From the NCBI GenBank assembly GCA_016647705.1, contig CM028335.1, positions 13,103,905-13,167,904 on the forward strand: DNA of 64,000 nucleotides, given 5' to 3'. Made by a program: the position numbers and the translations under genes. The stretch is from Eucommia ulmoides (taxonomy: Eukaryota; Streptophyta; Magnoliopsida; Garryales; Eucommiaceae). A model generated the notes under the pieces. That model saw nothing but the letters and a program-made list of their open reading frames with translations. It searched no databases and had not been told where the DNA came from. Of this stretch, positions 49,001-61,870 are shown one piece after another. The stretch's first letter is position 1. Each line of letters starts with the position of its first letter.

Positions 49001-51166
49001 GGGACTTAAAAAGTTATTTTTTGAACAAATGGGATCCCTAAAAAATTTTCCCTATTTTGTTGGGGTTTATACTCAATAATAAACTCTTTTTGCATATCAT
49101 AATTGTTTACAATATTAATTGTTTGCAAACAATGTGAACACAACAATTCTAAGACGTGCAGAAGGTGGGGAACAAGGTAGGATCTTTCAGATTTCAGACA
49201 AAGCATTGCTCCACTGATGACGGATCAGGCTTTGTTTATTCAGTATACGCATGCATTTCGTGATTGTGTTAATATTAATATCGTGTCATAATTATGTGCT
49301 ATTTTCAACGTGTGTTGATTTAAACAGCATGTCATTGTCTGTGGATTTAATTTGTTTTCAATACTTTTTGAAAGTTCAACACTTGGGTTTTCGACGACGA
49401 GCTTCAATAGACAGTTAATGAGCTCTGTCAGGAGATTGTGAGAGCAGAGACGAAGAGGATTAGAATGAAAGTAGAGTTGTTTCGGCCTCATCTAAAAATG
49501 AATTACTTAACATGAAGAACTTGACGGTCGAATTGACCATTTGCTGTGAAGTCGACGCCACGAACATTAAGATCGAAGAATGAGATGAAGAAGATGAGGG
49601 CAATCGTACAATCTTTGACTAGAAAATATATATATATATATATATATATAAAAGAGGTTGAATCCCATATATGAACCATCAAAAGTTTTAAGAGGAATTC
49701 AACTAAAAACAAACATGAGGAGGGATGAGCTTTCCTGGATTCATGATGTTGTTGGGATCTAAAGCAGCTTTGATCTTTTTCATTGTCACCAAAGCCTCTA
49801 TACCCACTTCTTCTACAAGAAACTAACAAGCCAAAACCCACAAATATATATATATATATATATTGGAAATGAACGCATGTAATTTTCTAAATGCGTAATT
49901 CCAATTTCGAAGGTCTAAATCCAAAAAAAAAAAAAAAAAAAAAAAAAGTCTCATCCCATGAATCCAAACGCTACCCAATTGCTATTTATAATTATAAAAT
50001 GTTAAAAGATTTATAATAATAATAATAATAATACCTTCATTTTCCCAGTACCGACGCCATGTTCTCCGGTGCAGAGTAAGAAAGAAACAAAATCAAATAG
50101 AAAATGTCTTTTCATTAAAGGTTAGGATTGAGGAGAATGAATAGATGAGATTAGATTACAAAAAAAAATTGGAAAAATCTTGCTCAAAAATTTCACCCTT
50201 ACTTCACTTCTAAAGACAGATTAGACAATTAAATTAAATTATATTTTGTATTCTTTAAATTTCACATTTATATTTAATTGGTTAATTTTTTTTCTTTTTA
50301 TTTAATATCTTTTTACAATTATAAATTAGAAAATCAATGTAATACATCTAGGCAGAGAATCCGTAATACATACATATATATATATATATAGTTTCGGCAC
50401 ATTTCGGTTATAATTTTTTGTTAAAATAATTTTTTGTTTTTTTTAAAAAAAAAAAGAATCTTGTTGAGAGGTCTCAAGATTCAAAAAATCACTTTCTAAG
50501 GACTATTTCATGTGTTAAAAAATCACTGTTACAAAACCCAGCATAGTGATGATTTTATAGGATTGGACTTTTCACCAAATTTTCCAAAAAAAATATACTT
50601 AAAATAAAATATGCGCTTTAGAAAGTACTTAAAATAAAAACTAAACGTTTTTTTTTCAAATGCAAGAAAGAGTTATTTTTTTATTTTTTTTATTTTTATA
50701 TTTTAAGAGACTTAGGATTTCTCTACCTAATTTTTCTCAGCGCTTTAAAGATTCTTTTGGACTAAGAGTTCGTTTATATAGATAATACCAATATATCATC
50801 TTTGTATTATCACACAAACATCTCATATATTATTATGTAAAATTACTTTTTTGTTCAATTAACGCCTTTTTATTATAACTTTTTTTCACTCTAATGGTGC
50901 ATTATGTGGTGTTAAGTGTTCCCGTAACTTCTTTTGTTCCTGTGCTAGTTTTCTAGGAAAAGAAACAGAAACAGATTCCAGTTTCTGTTTCTACTCAAAG
51001 ATTTTTAAAACAATTTTGCTTGGAAACAGAAAATAAAGTTTCCCATATTTTGTTTCTGTTCCAAGTTTCCTAGAACAAAAAACAAAAATTTAGGAACAGA
51101 AACACAAAAAAGAAATGCAACATCTTTTTGCTCCTTTTAGTTTTATTGATACAGTAGAATAACTTA

Positions 51167-51546
51167 TATGGCGTTTGTTTGGTATTTCTTTTCCCAGATT
51201 TTTGTTTTGGTCCAAGAAAACTTTGATTAAAAAGAAAAATCTGATAACAAATCTTTTCCGTTCCAAAAAGTTTTGCTCTAAAAACCTCAGAGATATGCAT
51301 AAAAGTTTTTTCTCTTTCAATATTTCTGCTTCTGTTCCCAAATTTCTAGGAATAGAGAAACAAATCTGGGATTAGAAACACTGATAGCACATGTTTCATG
51401 TTTCTGTTCGCACATTATTATTTCTGTTCCCATAAATCTTGGAATGGAAAGAGAAATTTGGCAACAATTGTACTCTGTTCTCAAAATACTGTTCTAAAGA
51501 TCTGTGAGCAAATCATAAGAACATTCTAAACAAACGGCATCTTATG
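51167..51546. mobile_element. MITE, TTTCTGTTCCC family
   Basis: The left end ATGGCGTTTGTTTGGTATTT mirrors the right end ATTCTAAACAAACGGCATC. The interior repeats TTCTGTTCCC and GGAACAGAAA words. CTTAT flanks both sides, a possible duplication remnant. Related fragments are at 50930-51120, 51869-52180, 52182-52300 and 55980-56170. All lie within or beside the dehydrogenase introns. Confidence 0.6.
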
Positions 51547-51772
51547 ACTAGAATAATCACATCAACCAGAATGGATCGAAAGAAGCTCTTGCCAATTGTT
51601 TTTAGAGAGCTTCAGAATAATAAAGAAAAATGTGAGAAAACCTTCCATCGATAAAGCAGTGTGGACCATAAAATGGTTTAATCTCTCAGCTTCCTTCCGT
51701 TGTTCCTCTTGCTCCGGATTAAAAAGAATAAATGTGTGGAAATTTCCATCACCGGCATGGGCAATAACGGTG

Positions 51773-51773
<1 letters not shown>

Positions 51774-51806
<33 letters not shown>
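51774..51806. repeat. (AT)n microsatellite abutting a splice acceptor
   Basis: About 15 AT units run directly into the TATAG acceptor of the VIAHAGDG exon of the dehydrogenase on the minus strand, replacing the normal pyrimidine tract. Confidence 0.9.
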
Positions 51807-51809
<3 letters not shown>

Positions 51810-52606
51810 AGGAGAGAAAGAACTTGAGAAGATGCCAGAAAAACAAGATATTACATTATAGGCCAGCCGCTTGATTAGTGCTTTTATTTGTTGTTTCTGT
51901 TCCCAGAAACTCAGAATTGAAACAGAAAACTAGAAGCAGAAATGTGAGTGTGTGGGTGTTTATGTTCGGTTCCCAGTTTTTAGGAAAAAAAATTCAAGGA
52001 CGAGAACAGAAACAGATGTTTTTTTTTAAAAAAAAAAAATCTAATATTCAGTTTTGGTTCCAAATTAAACAGAAACCCTAAACTGTACTTATCTTGCTTG
52101 TTTAGGGTTTCTGTTCCCAAATTCTCTCTAATTCTCTCTGTTCAGAGAAAACTGCAGACTGAAACAGAAATATGGTAGCTAAGGTGGCGTTTGGTAACCG
52201 GTTGGTAACATAACAGAATTGTTCCCATAATTCGGGTTTTTGTCCAAGAATTCTGGGAATAAAAACAGAAATCCGGGAAAAAACACCACTTAAATGATCT
52301 AATTTATTAGAAATTGGGAGCAACTCGGTAGCAAACACACCACACCGATGGTGAAGCATCGAGCTTCTCTTTCGATTTTGATATTAGTTCTGCTAGATGT
52401 GATAGAGGAACACAAACATCCTGAAAGAAAACAAAGAAACAAAATCTGATATCTTCAGTTCTCTTAAAAGTTAAAAAATGCTGTGCTCTCGTTTCTCGAT
52501 TATTCCCAAATTTAAAATCATAAGCATTACCCATCAAGGAAAGCTAAAATTGACTTTTTGCAATATTATATATTCTTACTATTGCTGCTAAGTACATTTA
52601 TGCCTG

Positions 52607-52870
52607 TTAGGAGGTTCCAACTTAAAACCATATAGTATCAAGTAGAATAACTCCTTTAACTTATATATTAGTTTTGGGAACTCTCAAGTGATCGATCTAG
52701 GACAGGAATCTAACACCTGCCCTTAAGCGTAACCCCCAGTTTGTATTGATTTGACTACGAGGGAATGATGAGAAATGTGCAATCCCCGACTTGCACGACT
52801 ACGAGGGAAGAGAGGATTTAGGGTTTAGAGGTTTTGATAATTCTCAAATAATCGATGTGGGACAAAAAAT
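52607..52870 (-). mobile_element. Miniature LTR-type element, family 2 (fossil)
   Basis: On the minus strand it reads TGTTAGATTCCTGTCC, then AAGTTAAAGGAGTTATTC, then TTTTAAGTTGGAACCTCC and TAACA. This LTR-like unit has TGTTA/TAACA ends. It sits in the intron where the dehydrogenase exon IRKEALWACYAMAPG should be. It is old and broken. Confidence 0.5.
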
Positions 52871-53785
52871 TAACAATACCAATAATTGGTATTTAGATAC
52901 CTACAAATCTCTAAATTAAAAAAAAAAAAAAAAAAAGCAAAATCCATGCCAAAAAAATAAAATTAACCGTACCTTCCAGAGCTCTTTTTTGGCTTCGGGA
53001 TCTTCTGCAAATAAAAAATCTGAGCCATTGTGCTGAGAAACGATCTTCTGAACTATTAGGCTTTGCTCACGTGAATATGCCTCTACAACAACAAATTTCA
53101 AACGAAAAGCAAAAATTCGAACATATTTTTTTAAAAAAATAGAAATTTAAGACAGAAATAATGAAACCATAACACAACATACATAAAAGAAGTATTGTGA
53201 TTTCACCTGTGCCTACAAATTCGAACATCAAGGTCGGAACCTCAGGCAGGTTTTCTCCATTAGCAACATTGACAGCCCTTATTTGAACTTCATCCAATAG
53301 CTCCACCCTTGAAACCTGATGGTATTATTAACAGGAAAACGTGAAGAACAAGAATTTGACCTTCGGTACCCGTTATTTGTCAATTGTTTCAAATTGAAGA
53401 CAACCATTGCTGCTGCAAATACATAACTAGGGGGCAAAACCGGCAAATCTGACCTGTACGCCAGACAACATAGTGGCAATGGCAACATTGGCCGCATCCT
53501 TAATTGTTGGAAGTTACACATAGCAACCTGCACCATAAAGTCGACAGAAATATACATGTCGGACATAAATACAACCTTTTTTCCTTTCAATTCATTTTTG
53601 ACTAATTAGTAGTAAGTTTATATGGATATAGTGTACATTCACACATACATGTAAGCCAGGGAGAGAGAGTTTAATCCCTTTATCTTTATTGTTCTAACTT
53701 ACTAACTTCGTTTTCAATTAATATCACTCAATATTGTAAAACCAAACCCTCCTAAATGGTTTTGAAGTCTATGAGTACTTAATAC

Positions 53786-54134
53786 TATAGAAACCCAATG
53801 GGCATAACTCACTTTCAAAAGATGCCTTGAAAGAGGAGGATTACCCCTAAACTTATATATAGCTCAAGATCATATAACACAAGCGATGTGGGATTCAACA
53901 CGTTCTCTCACGCGCAGGGTGGACTTTTTTGACGAACCATTGCAAACGGATATCGGGGGGGCAACATCAGTATGAGATTCAACACCCAACATCAGACAGA
54001 AGTCTTAACTCCAATACTATGTACAAACCCAATGGGTCTAACTCACTCTCAAAAGACACCTTGAAAGAGGAAGATTACCCGTAGACTTATATATGGCTCA
54101 GGATCAGGTAACACAAGCAATATGCGATTCAACA
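53786..54134 (-). mobile_element. TRIM copy A (miniature LTR retroelement, fossil)
   Basis: Two direct LTR-like repeats of about 115 bp (53786-53900 and 54019-54134), each containing AACCCAATGGG, CTTATATATAGCTC-like and GATTCAACA words, flank a roughly 120-bp interior. The interior has CTCACGCGCAGGGTGGAC at one side and a degenerate primer-binding site at the other. No coding region. It lies in a dehydrogenase intron and is moderately old. Confidence 0.7.
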
Positions 54135-54435
54135 AATACTAATAGGGGAGGAGAAGTTTGAGAGTTTAAATGTTTAGGATATATAAATAAAATCTATATA
54201 ATAAATCATGACGGCTTTTGAATTCGAAGATGAGATGATTTTGGGTAGAATGAAGGGTTTAGATTAAAGGTTCAATATTTAGGAGAAAGGAATTCTTAGT
54301 GATGATATGCCTATAGAGCTTTAAGCACAAGGGTATTCACTTAATAATGATATCCTATTGAAAAAAAAAGCCATTAAGAACTCTATTGGACTAGGATTAA
54401 TTGAAAAAAAAAAAGGAAAAAAATGAAGATAAAAA

Positions 54436-54459
54436 GGGGGGGGGGGGGGGGGGGGGGGG
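54436..54459. repeat. Run of 24 G
   Basis: An uninterrupted G tract 18 bp from the donor of the [12 protein letters not shown] exon. It forms a C run in the gene-sense strand of the intron. Such runs are unstable and prone to sequencing and assembly error. Confidence 0.9.
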
Positions 54460-55302
54460 AACAGAACAGAGTAGCACTGAATATTGCGGAATTTTTTGTA
54501 GCCGTAGAGTAACTTCAGTTATCACACCCAAAGTACCTTCACTTCCAATCACTAGGCGTGTCAAATCATACCTAAAAGAAGTAATTAAAATAGTTAAGTG
54601 GAAACCCTAATTAAAGACAGTAAATCTATTAGAATTAATAAACAAATATCAACATAAAGCATTAGAATCAATCATATTGATGCTCGGAACAACCCTGCAG
54701 CACTCTTACGGGCACGAGATCCAGTCTTGACGACATCGCCTTTGGCAAGAACAAACTGCAAGTAGAGAAGGGAAAAAAAAGAGTTAACGTCTCTATCTCT
54801 ACTAATAGAGGCATAAGACATAAAAAAATGACAAACCTTCAGATTCATGACATTATCGCGCATAGTTCCATACCTACATGCCAACAACACAAGTCATAAA
54901 TTAAACAAAAGTTAAAATAAAAATAAAAAATGAAACTTTGATTGGTTATTGTTAATTCATGAGTTGACAACGAACTTTTAAAAAAAAGGTAATTGAACTA
55001 CAAAAATATTTTTTTAAGGAAAAAAACTGCAAAAAGGTTTTTTTAAGGGGTATATTGCGCAACATTACGAATGAGAACAATGATTAGATCAATCAATATC
55101 AAACCTGCCTTGAGTAGGAGAACCGACAATAAACAATATATTAAACTTACAAGCCACACGGGGTAGACTACCAATAAATCAATATCTACTTGTGCCAAGG
55201 TTCAAACTCGTGGCCTCCTAGTGGGAATAAATAGTTTTGGCCAACTCAGCTAGTAGGTAGACGAAAAAAGCATATAAAATTTGAAGAGTTTTGGTTTGTG
55301 TA

Positions 55303-55500
55303 GCAACTCAATCGGCTTAACTCACTCTTAAAAGACGCTTTGTTAGATGAGGATTGCCCTACGCTTTATATATAGTTCAGGATCAAGTAACACAAGTGAT
55401 AAAGGATTCAACACGCCCCCTCACGCGTAGAATGGACTTTTGACAAACCACTGCGAAAGGATATCGGAGGAAAGGCGCAACATCGATGTGGGATTCAACA
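55303..55500 (-). mobile_element. TRIM copy B (truncated fossil)
   Basis: One LTR-like unit (AACTCACTCTTAAAAGACGC, then GGATTCAACA) is followed by the interior (GCCCCCTCACGCG, GGATATCGGAGG) and a stub of the second LTR (GATGTGGGATTCAACA). Same family as copy A. Confidence 0.7.
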
Positions 55501-56241
55501 GTTTGAACTAGGAACATTCCTTATTTCCATAATGATTTGAAGAGATAAACTTTCATGAAATAAAAGAGTGACAAAATGTTCAGCCAAAAAGGGTGATTGT
55601 AACCATATTAAACACCATCATTTTCCCACTTTGGTAGTTTACTCCAAATTACGTCAACAGTGAATGTAAAAGAGAACTCACTACTACCTATGATAAACGT
55701 GCCAGAGCAACTACCTCACAGCTAAAGAACCAGAACAACGGGTAGCACACATCCCTCCAATGGTCGCTCCAGGACCTGCCAATAGAAATGCCTTTACAAA
55801 AAAACTCGGAAAAAGAAGGCACATTCAATGAATGAATCTATGCATATGGGCAAAATGACAAAAAAATATGAAAGCAGATGATTGATGATAAATATTTGAC
55901 TCCCATATGCACTCTAACCAACACATGACCCTTGAGAGAAAATAAAATAAAATTGTTTCTACCCAATCAGTAATTAAGTGCCCTTTGCTTACTGTTTATG
56001 TTCTCAAATTTCTGTCTCTGTTTCCAGAAAACTTGGAACAAAAACAGAAATTTGGGAATGACTCTGTTTTGTTCCCAGAATTTATTCTCAAAAATGGGAG
56101 CATACGAAAAATATTCTTTTGTGTCTGTTTTTCTGTTTCTGTTCCCAATTTTTTGGGAAAAGAAACACAAAACAATTCACTCTAATAATCTAATAACATA
56201 GTCAAACAACTTCACATAATCAAGCTCATACATTTATCACC

Positions 56242-56827
56242 TAGGAAGCACAGACACAGGGTTGTTGTACGCGTATCGGACACGGACACGCGTGGACAAG
56301 GTGGGACACGTGTCGGAGTGTCTTGGTGAATTGAAAAATTAAATTTCAAATCGGACACGTCAAGGACACATGATGGACACGCGCGAACACATAAGGGACA
56401 CAGCGGGGGTAATATTCAATATTTTAGATCTTATAGGGTCACAAATGTAAATAATTAAAGGCTAAAAAATACAAAAGGACAAGACCACTCACACCCCTTC
56501 ACATCTAAAAACTACTAGATACACCACATGTAAAATAAAATTGACAATATTATCCTTAATTCTTGTCTGATTTTAATCTTAAATTTATAGAAGAATTATA
56601 TTTCACTGTAATGTTTTTAAGGAACTTCCCAATTTAGAAATTTGTGAAATTTGCTAGTGTTCTAAATGACATGGGCATTAAAAAAAAAAAAATTAATATA
56701 TACATATATGTGTGTGTGCGTATTATATCATCATATCCTAACCATACCCGTATCCTGATTTTTTAAATTTGCCGTATTCCCGTGAAGGACACAACACTCT
56801 TGTCTATGTTCATGTCCATGCTTCCTA
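56242..56827. mobile_element. TIR element (family copy 2)
   Basis: The ends TAGGAAGCACAGACAC and GTCCATGCTTCCTA are inverted copies. The sub-terminal GGACACGTGTCGGAGTGTC matches the copy at 13769-14397. ATCAC flanks both sides. Confidence 0.7.
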
Positions 56828-59800
56828 TCACTAAGGAAAGATTGGTACAATAAGTATATATCATAAGGACCCTAAGAACCAGAAATCAAAACCCAAATTC
56901 TAGTTAATCCAACCATTGCACACGAAGATTTTCTCAACTTTTCTCTTCAAACTATGTTTATGAAGACTTTCTAACATAAATATTAAAAGAATGTGGAGAA
57001 TTTGTAGCCAAAGGGCCTTCAAAAAATTCCCAAAAAAAGGGGGGAACATCAACTTACCAGGATCAAGAGGAAAGAATAAACCGTATGGCTCCAAGTATTC
57101 ATTAAGCTCCATCCATCCAATCCCAGGCTCCACCACAACATCCATATCCTCAACATGTAATGCTTTGACACGCTACAAATTCAAATTGCCAATGCTAAAG
57201 AACAACGAAAAAGCCACATATTCCAAAACATAATGGAATAATCGACACATTAGTTTACTGCTATGATAAATGCCGTTGTAAATAGTTGCAACACACAAGT
57301 CGTTCACAGACGACATAACACAAACAAGGGCTGATTTCTTCAAGTTCGCTGTCGGTTAAATTGTTTGAAAAACATAGACTTAATATGTTGATCTTGATTT
57401 GAAAGATCTTTTACACTTGGTCAACGCTTGGTGCCAACTATCAAGATATCCTAAATGATAACAAAGTTTTTTTTTCAAATTTTTATATGGCATTGTTTCT
57501 GAAAATTTAAATTTTAGTTTTAGTAATTCAATAGTGAAGTTATGTAGGAAAATACACTTATGACCTCTACTTATGTATAGAGATTATTAAATATAAGATT
57601 CGTAAAATAATTAGATGAAAAGAACAATTTTTATTATTAGAGTTAGGTGAAATTATAAATTAGTAGGGGCACTAATGACTAAATTTAACCTAGTAAGGAC
57701 ACTAATGAAAAACTTATGACGTATGGCAGTAAGCGTATATTTTTTCAAGGGGGCAAAAAGGATGTTGGAGAGGAAGAGAATATTTTGTTATTATGTAATA
57801 TATTTCTATAAAATAAGGCTCTACACTCCCCATTATATAACCATAAGTGTGGGCCAAATTAGGAAGAATATCGCCCTAATAAATGGTCCAATAAATGGAA
57901 AACGGAAGCTACCAAATTGGTTAACATGACCTAAATGCTAAATACTAAATAATACATTAATGTAACTATTTAAATATTCCAGGACTTCCCCTCAAGATGG
58001 AACGAAGATGTTTCAGAGTCCTAACTTGACAAGAATTGACTGGAGATCTTCTTCTTTTCTGGTAGCCATGAAAACGGAAGCTACTACGGGAAAAAACAGA
58101 AGAACAATTGTTAGCCCTAAAGGGTTTAACCCCTGATTAAATGATTTTGATGATAAGAACAAATTTGACGTTTTACATCATCTAATATGTTTTGCTTGAG
58201 ATTGTTTCTCAAACAGATGAACTTGATGTTATAATTCAATGAAAGATCAAGATACAAGCACTCTCGAGATGACAAAATGAGGAATCGGAATATGATGAGT
58301 CAAATGATAAAAAGTCAATGAGATTGAGCTTAAAGATCAAGACTTCGTTTTTGATTTGCCAAGTGAAACAAATTTTATGTCTCTAATATATCTTGACTCA
58401 ATAGGAGTACACACAAAGCATGCTTAATCACATGAAATTAATTTGTTCATCATTACATGATTGAGTAGCATATATTATGAGTGAAAATGTTTAGGATAAG
58501 TGGTTAGTTCATCGGGACTTGAATCGGATATGAAAATGTGTTTAAAATGTTGTTATGATGAATTCGGTTGGCTGACCATTTCGGTTGGCTGACCAAGCCA
58601 ATGAGGTCGGTTGAATTGACCAGTGGACCCTTGATTTGAATCTAGGATGAAATGGTAGACCGGATAACCAATTCAGTCAGCTGAATTGAACAGGGCTTTA
58701 AAGGTATCAAAACCACGTGTAAATGGTCAACCAACTTTCTTCAGCCAGTCGGCATACTTAGATAGAAAGCTTAAGGTTTTGAATTTTTAGATAAGCCAGT
58801 CGATCGATGCATATGACCAGTCCACCTTTTGGCACATAAATTTGATTTCATTCACGTTTTTGTCCAAATACTCAAACTGTTCTTCAATTGTTTTTAATTC
58901 TAAACTGTTTCTATTAATGGTTCAATGTTTTCTGAAGATATTAGAATGATTTTTGAAGAGATTAAACTGTTGGAGAATTAGTTTCAAAAGCTTTTTATCA
59001 AACAAGATATTTCTATGAAATTCTCCATGATTCTCTCTTGACCACCACGTAGTTTTGAGGTGTTTGACTGAACATCAAAAGGATGCACGTTTTCGGAATG
59101 TTTTCTCATGAATTTAGAGTTGTTTTAAGGCTAGATACATTGGCGAATTCAAATATTTGAATGCGAAAGTCTTACTAGCTCTTGGTATAGTCAAACAACT
59201 AGATTTTTAACGACAAAAAATCAAACTGTTTTAGTTAATAAGGGAAAAACACAAAAACTCTAAAATATTATGCACATTGTTCTTGAGATTTGAGAGAGAG
59301 AGAGAGAGAATTTTTTTGTGAGAACATTATTGAGCATATACACGTGAAAAATCTGAATTATTCCTCATTGAAAATCGAGCCATCTGCAATCAATGTTTTC
59401 TGGATTCAAATCTAAGGTCGATTGTTGCCATTCTTCTATTAATATCCAGTGAGACCGATCTAGATTCTTATTGTGCTTATCATTGATAATTGATCATATT
59501 TTGTCAAGAAATCCAGATTCATAAGTATCTTGTGCTTAATCTGAAATATATTCTAAGATTCTGTGCTTATCTTGATTATAACTCCCGTGCTTTATTTTTT
59601 ATATAATTTCTTGAGTATATGTAATTAAAATTCAGTGAAAATTACGATTCGTGATAATTTTATTGAGCTGAAATTTATTTGCGATTGATTCTAAGATGTA
59701 TAAATACTCGTATACTTAAATTTGTTTAAATCATTTAATCGAGTAAAATGTGTTGTACATTCTTTCGTGTTGATCTGAAATATCTAAGAACATTGTTGAA

Positions 59801-59929
59801 TTTATAACATGTTCAATTTCAGCATTATCATATTCTTGCATATCACGATTAAACTATCTTGAAAGAGTATACACTTCAACAATTCACTTAGACGAGTCAA
59901 AGTGATATCTTGAAATTGTAAGGGTGCAT

Positions 59930-60952
59930 TTGGGTAAAAGGTATTTGAAAGAGAGATTTCATTTAAAAAAGGAATTACAGAAATTCCTTTTTGAACATCC
60001 TTTGTTTGGGTACCCCACTAAAGAGAATTTATAAAATTCAAGGGAAATTTGTACTGGAATTTCAAGGGGGGTAAATGAAATTTCCAAATCCCTTCGAAAT
60101 AGATGTTTTTTCCCAAATCCTTCCCGTAGGCTCTTAAAAGACGTCTTGTAAGAGGAGAATTACCCCCAGACTTATATACAGCTTAGGATCAGGTAACATA
60201 AATGAAGTGGGATTCAACACGCCCTCTCACGCACAGGGTGGACTTTGACAAATCATTGTGAACGGATATCGGAGGGTCCAACATCAATGTCACGTACATG
60301 GTGGACTTTTTGACAAACCATTGCGAACGGATCGGGGGACCCAACATCGATGTGGGATTCAACACAGCCCACATCAGACAAGAGTCCTAACTCTGATACC
60401 ACGTAAAAACCCAATGGGCCTAATTCACTCTTAAAAGACATTTTGAAAGAGGGGGATTACCCCTAGACTTATATATAGCTTAGGATCAGGTAACACAAGC
60501 GATGTGAGATTTAACACGCCCCCTCACCTGCAAGATGAAATTTGACAAATCACTGCAAACGGATATCGAGGCACCCAACATCAATGTAGGATTCAATACT
60601 TTTTCAACTTCTCAACTTCCAAAGATATTTCCAAATCCCTTTGTATTATTTTAAATCAATATGTTTTATATTTACTCTATTTTTTACTCTCAATCACTAA
60701 TCAACCAAAATTACTAGAATAAAAAATTATATTATTAGGTATAATTTCACATTTTATATTGTTAAAATTCAATGAATTTCAAAATTTTGTGTACAAATAT
60801 TTGTGTATCCAAAGACGTTAATTATGAAACTACACAAATAAATTCTTGATTTGAAATACTTGTGGTTTCAAAATTCAGAATTTTGAAATCCCATCATTTA
60901 TAAATTCCATGGATTTATCAAATCCCTCACCCAAACGCACCCCAAGTGTTGA
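59930..60952. mobile_element. MITE split by a TRIM insertion
   Basis: The left end AAGGGTGCATTTGGGTAAAA mirrors the right end CTCACCCAAACGCACCCC. Sub-terminal AAATCCC/GGGATTT words agree. The middle is interrupted by TRIM sequence. Confidence 0.65.
60130..60598 (-). mobile_element. TRIM copy C, tandem LTR-interior-LTR-interior (fossil)
   Basis: LTR-like units at 60130-60219 and about 60399-60513 alternate with interiors carrying CTCACGCACAGGGTGGAC and GGATCGGGGGACCC words. A GATACCACGT primer-site remnant precedes the second unit (plus strand). The alternation suggests unequal exchange. It is inserted in the surrounding MITE. Confidence 0.65.
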
Positions 60953-61639
60953 TAAAAGCTCCTTGTGAGGGAAAAAAAATATATTGAGGAATTGATTGTA
61001 AGACTTAACTAGGTTATTAGTTCAAGTGAGAGAGATTTTGTGAGTGAAAGGGAAGTTCATTCAAAGGGTGTAAAGGGTTTGACTCTCACCTGGGAAAATG
61101 ATTAAAATTTGATGGAATTAGAACTCTTTGTGGGATCTTGGAGGAGCATCTATATGCAAGAAAGACTTACCGAACTACTATAAATACCGTGTCAATTGGC
61201 TCTAACCCCCTCTCTATCTTTATTGTGTATGTGTGTGTCTAATTATTTGTTTACCTGCTTAATGTTTCCGCTAAAGTTTTACTAAGTGTTTAAATTAAGT
61301 TTATTGAAAAAATTGTTTTGAGTGTTAAAATTTAGTAATGTTTTATCTACCCAATCCAACCCTCTCCCTCCTCTTGAGTAGTTTTTTGGGTTAACAATTG
61401 TTGTTCGAAAAGATGGTAGTGATAGGATGAAGGTAACTGAACACTCAGTTAGGTAGACGATAAAGATAGAATCTAGATCATTTATCTAGTACATCCGCAC
61501 AACCAAGGGGGCCCCGGCAGACTGGACAACGCCGCTAAGGGGGTCACAATCAGCCGAACAACAAAGCAGGAGTAGAGCAGCACACTAAGGCTGCAAAACT
61601 GCTACTGGACGAATAGCAAGGCAACAAAACAAAGGTTAA

Positions 61640-61870
61640 ACAAATGGTAGCCGCGGGAAGGTAGTGGTCGTGAGGCGGATTGGAAGTCACTGGACAGGCA
61701 ATTCCAACGGGAAGGCGGTGGCCACGAGGTGGTCTAGAAGCAACTGGACAGAGAAGGCGGTTGCCGCGGGAAGGTGGCGACTGCGAGGCGGACCGGAAGC
61801 CACTGGACATGCAGTTTCCCCGGGAAGGTGATGGCTTTGAGGCAGTCTGGAAGCCGCTGGACAGAGCAGG
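61640..61870. repeat. Minisatellite, four copies of about 57 bp
   Basis: Each copy has GGGAAGGCGGTGGC-like, CGAGGCGG-like and GGAAGCCACTGGACA-like parts. It is GC-rich, within the interior of the LTR element at 57766-62203. Confidence 0.8.

Larger units (their letters stand above)
39711..49702. other. 10 kb intergenic stretch without a supported gene
   Basis: It holds the elements listed separately (miniature LTR pieces, foldback and TIR MITEs, Helitron-like end, GC-rich captured segments). The DNA between them is AT-rich. The block at 43900-44580 reads like old repeat DNA with no family I can name. The reading frames seen here are short, low-complexity or arginine-rich artefacts of GC-rich repeats. 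Confidence 0.6.
58109..61397 (+). mobile_element. Solo-LTR-like insertion inside the LTR element (fossil)
   Basis: It begins TGTTAGCCCTAAAGGG, with TTAAATGATTTTGATGATAA just inside. It ends CCTCTCCCTCCTCTTGAGTA then GGGTTAACA, which is the end style of long plant Copia/SIRE-like LTRs. ACAATTGT occurs at both borders. Without its own nested insert it is about 2.3 kb. It is old, with no coding region. Confidence 0.45.
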
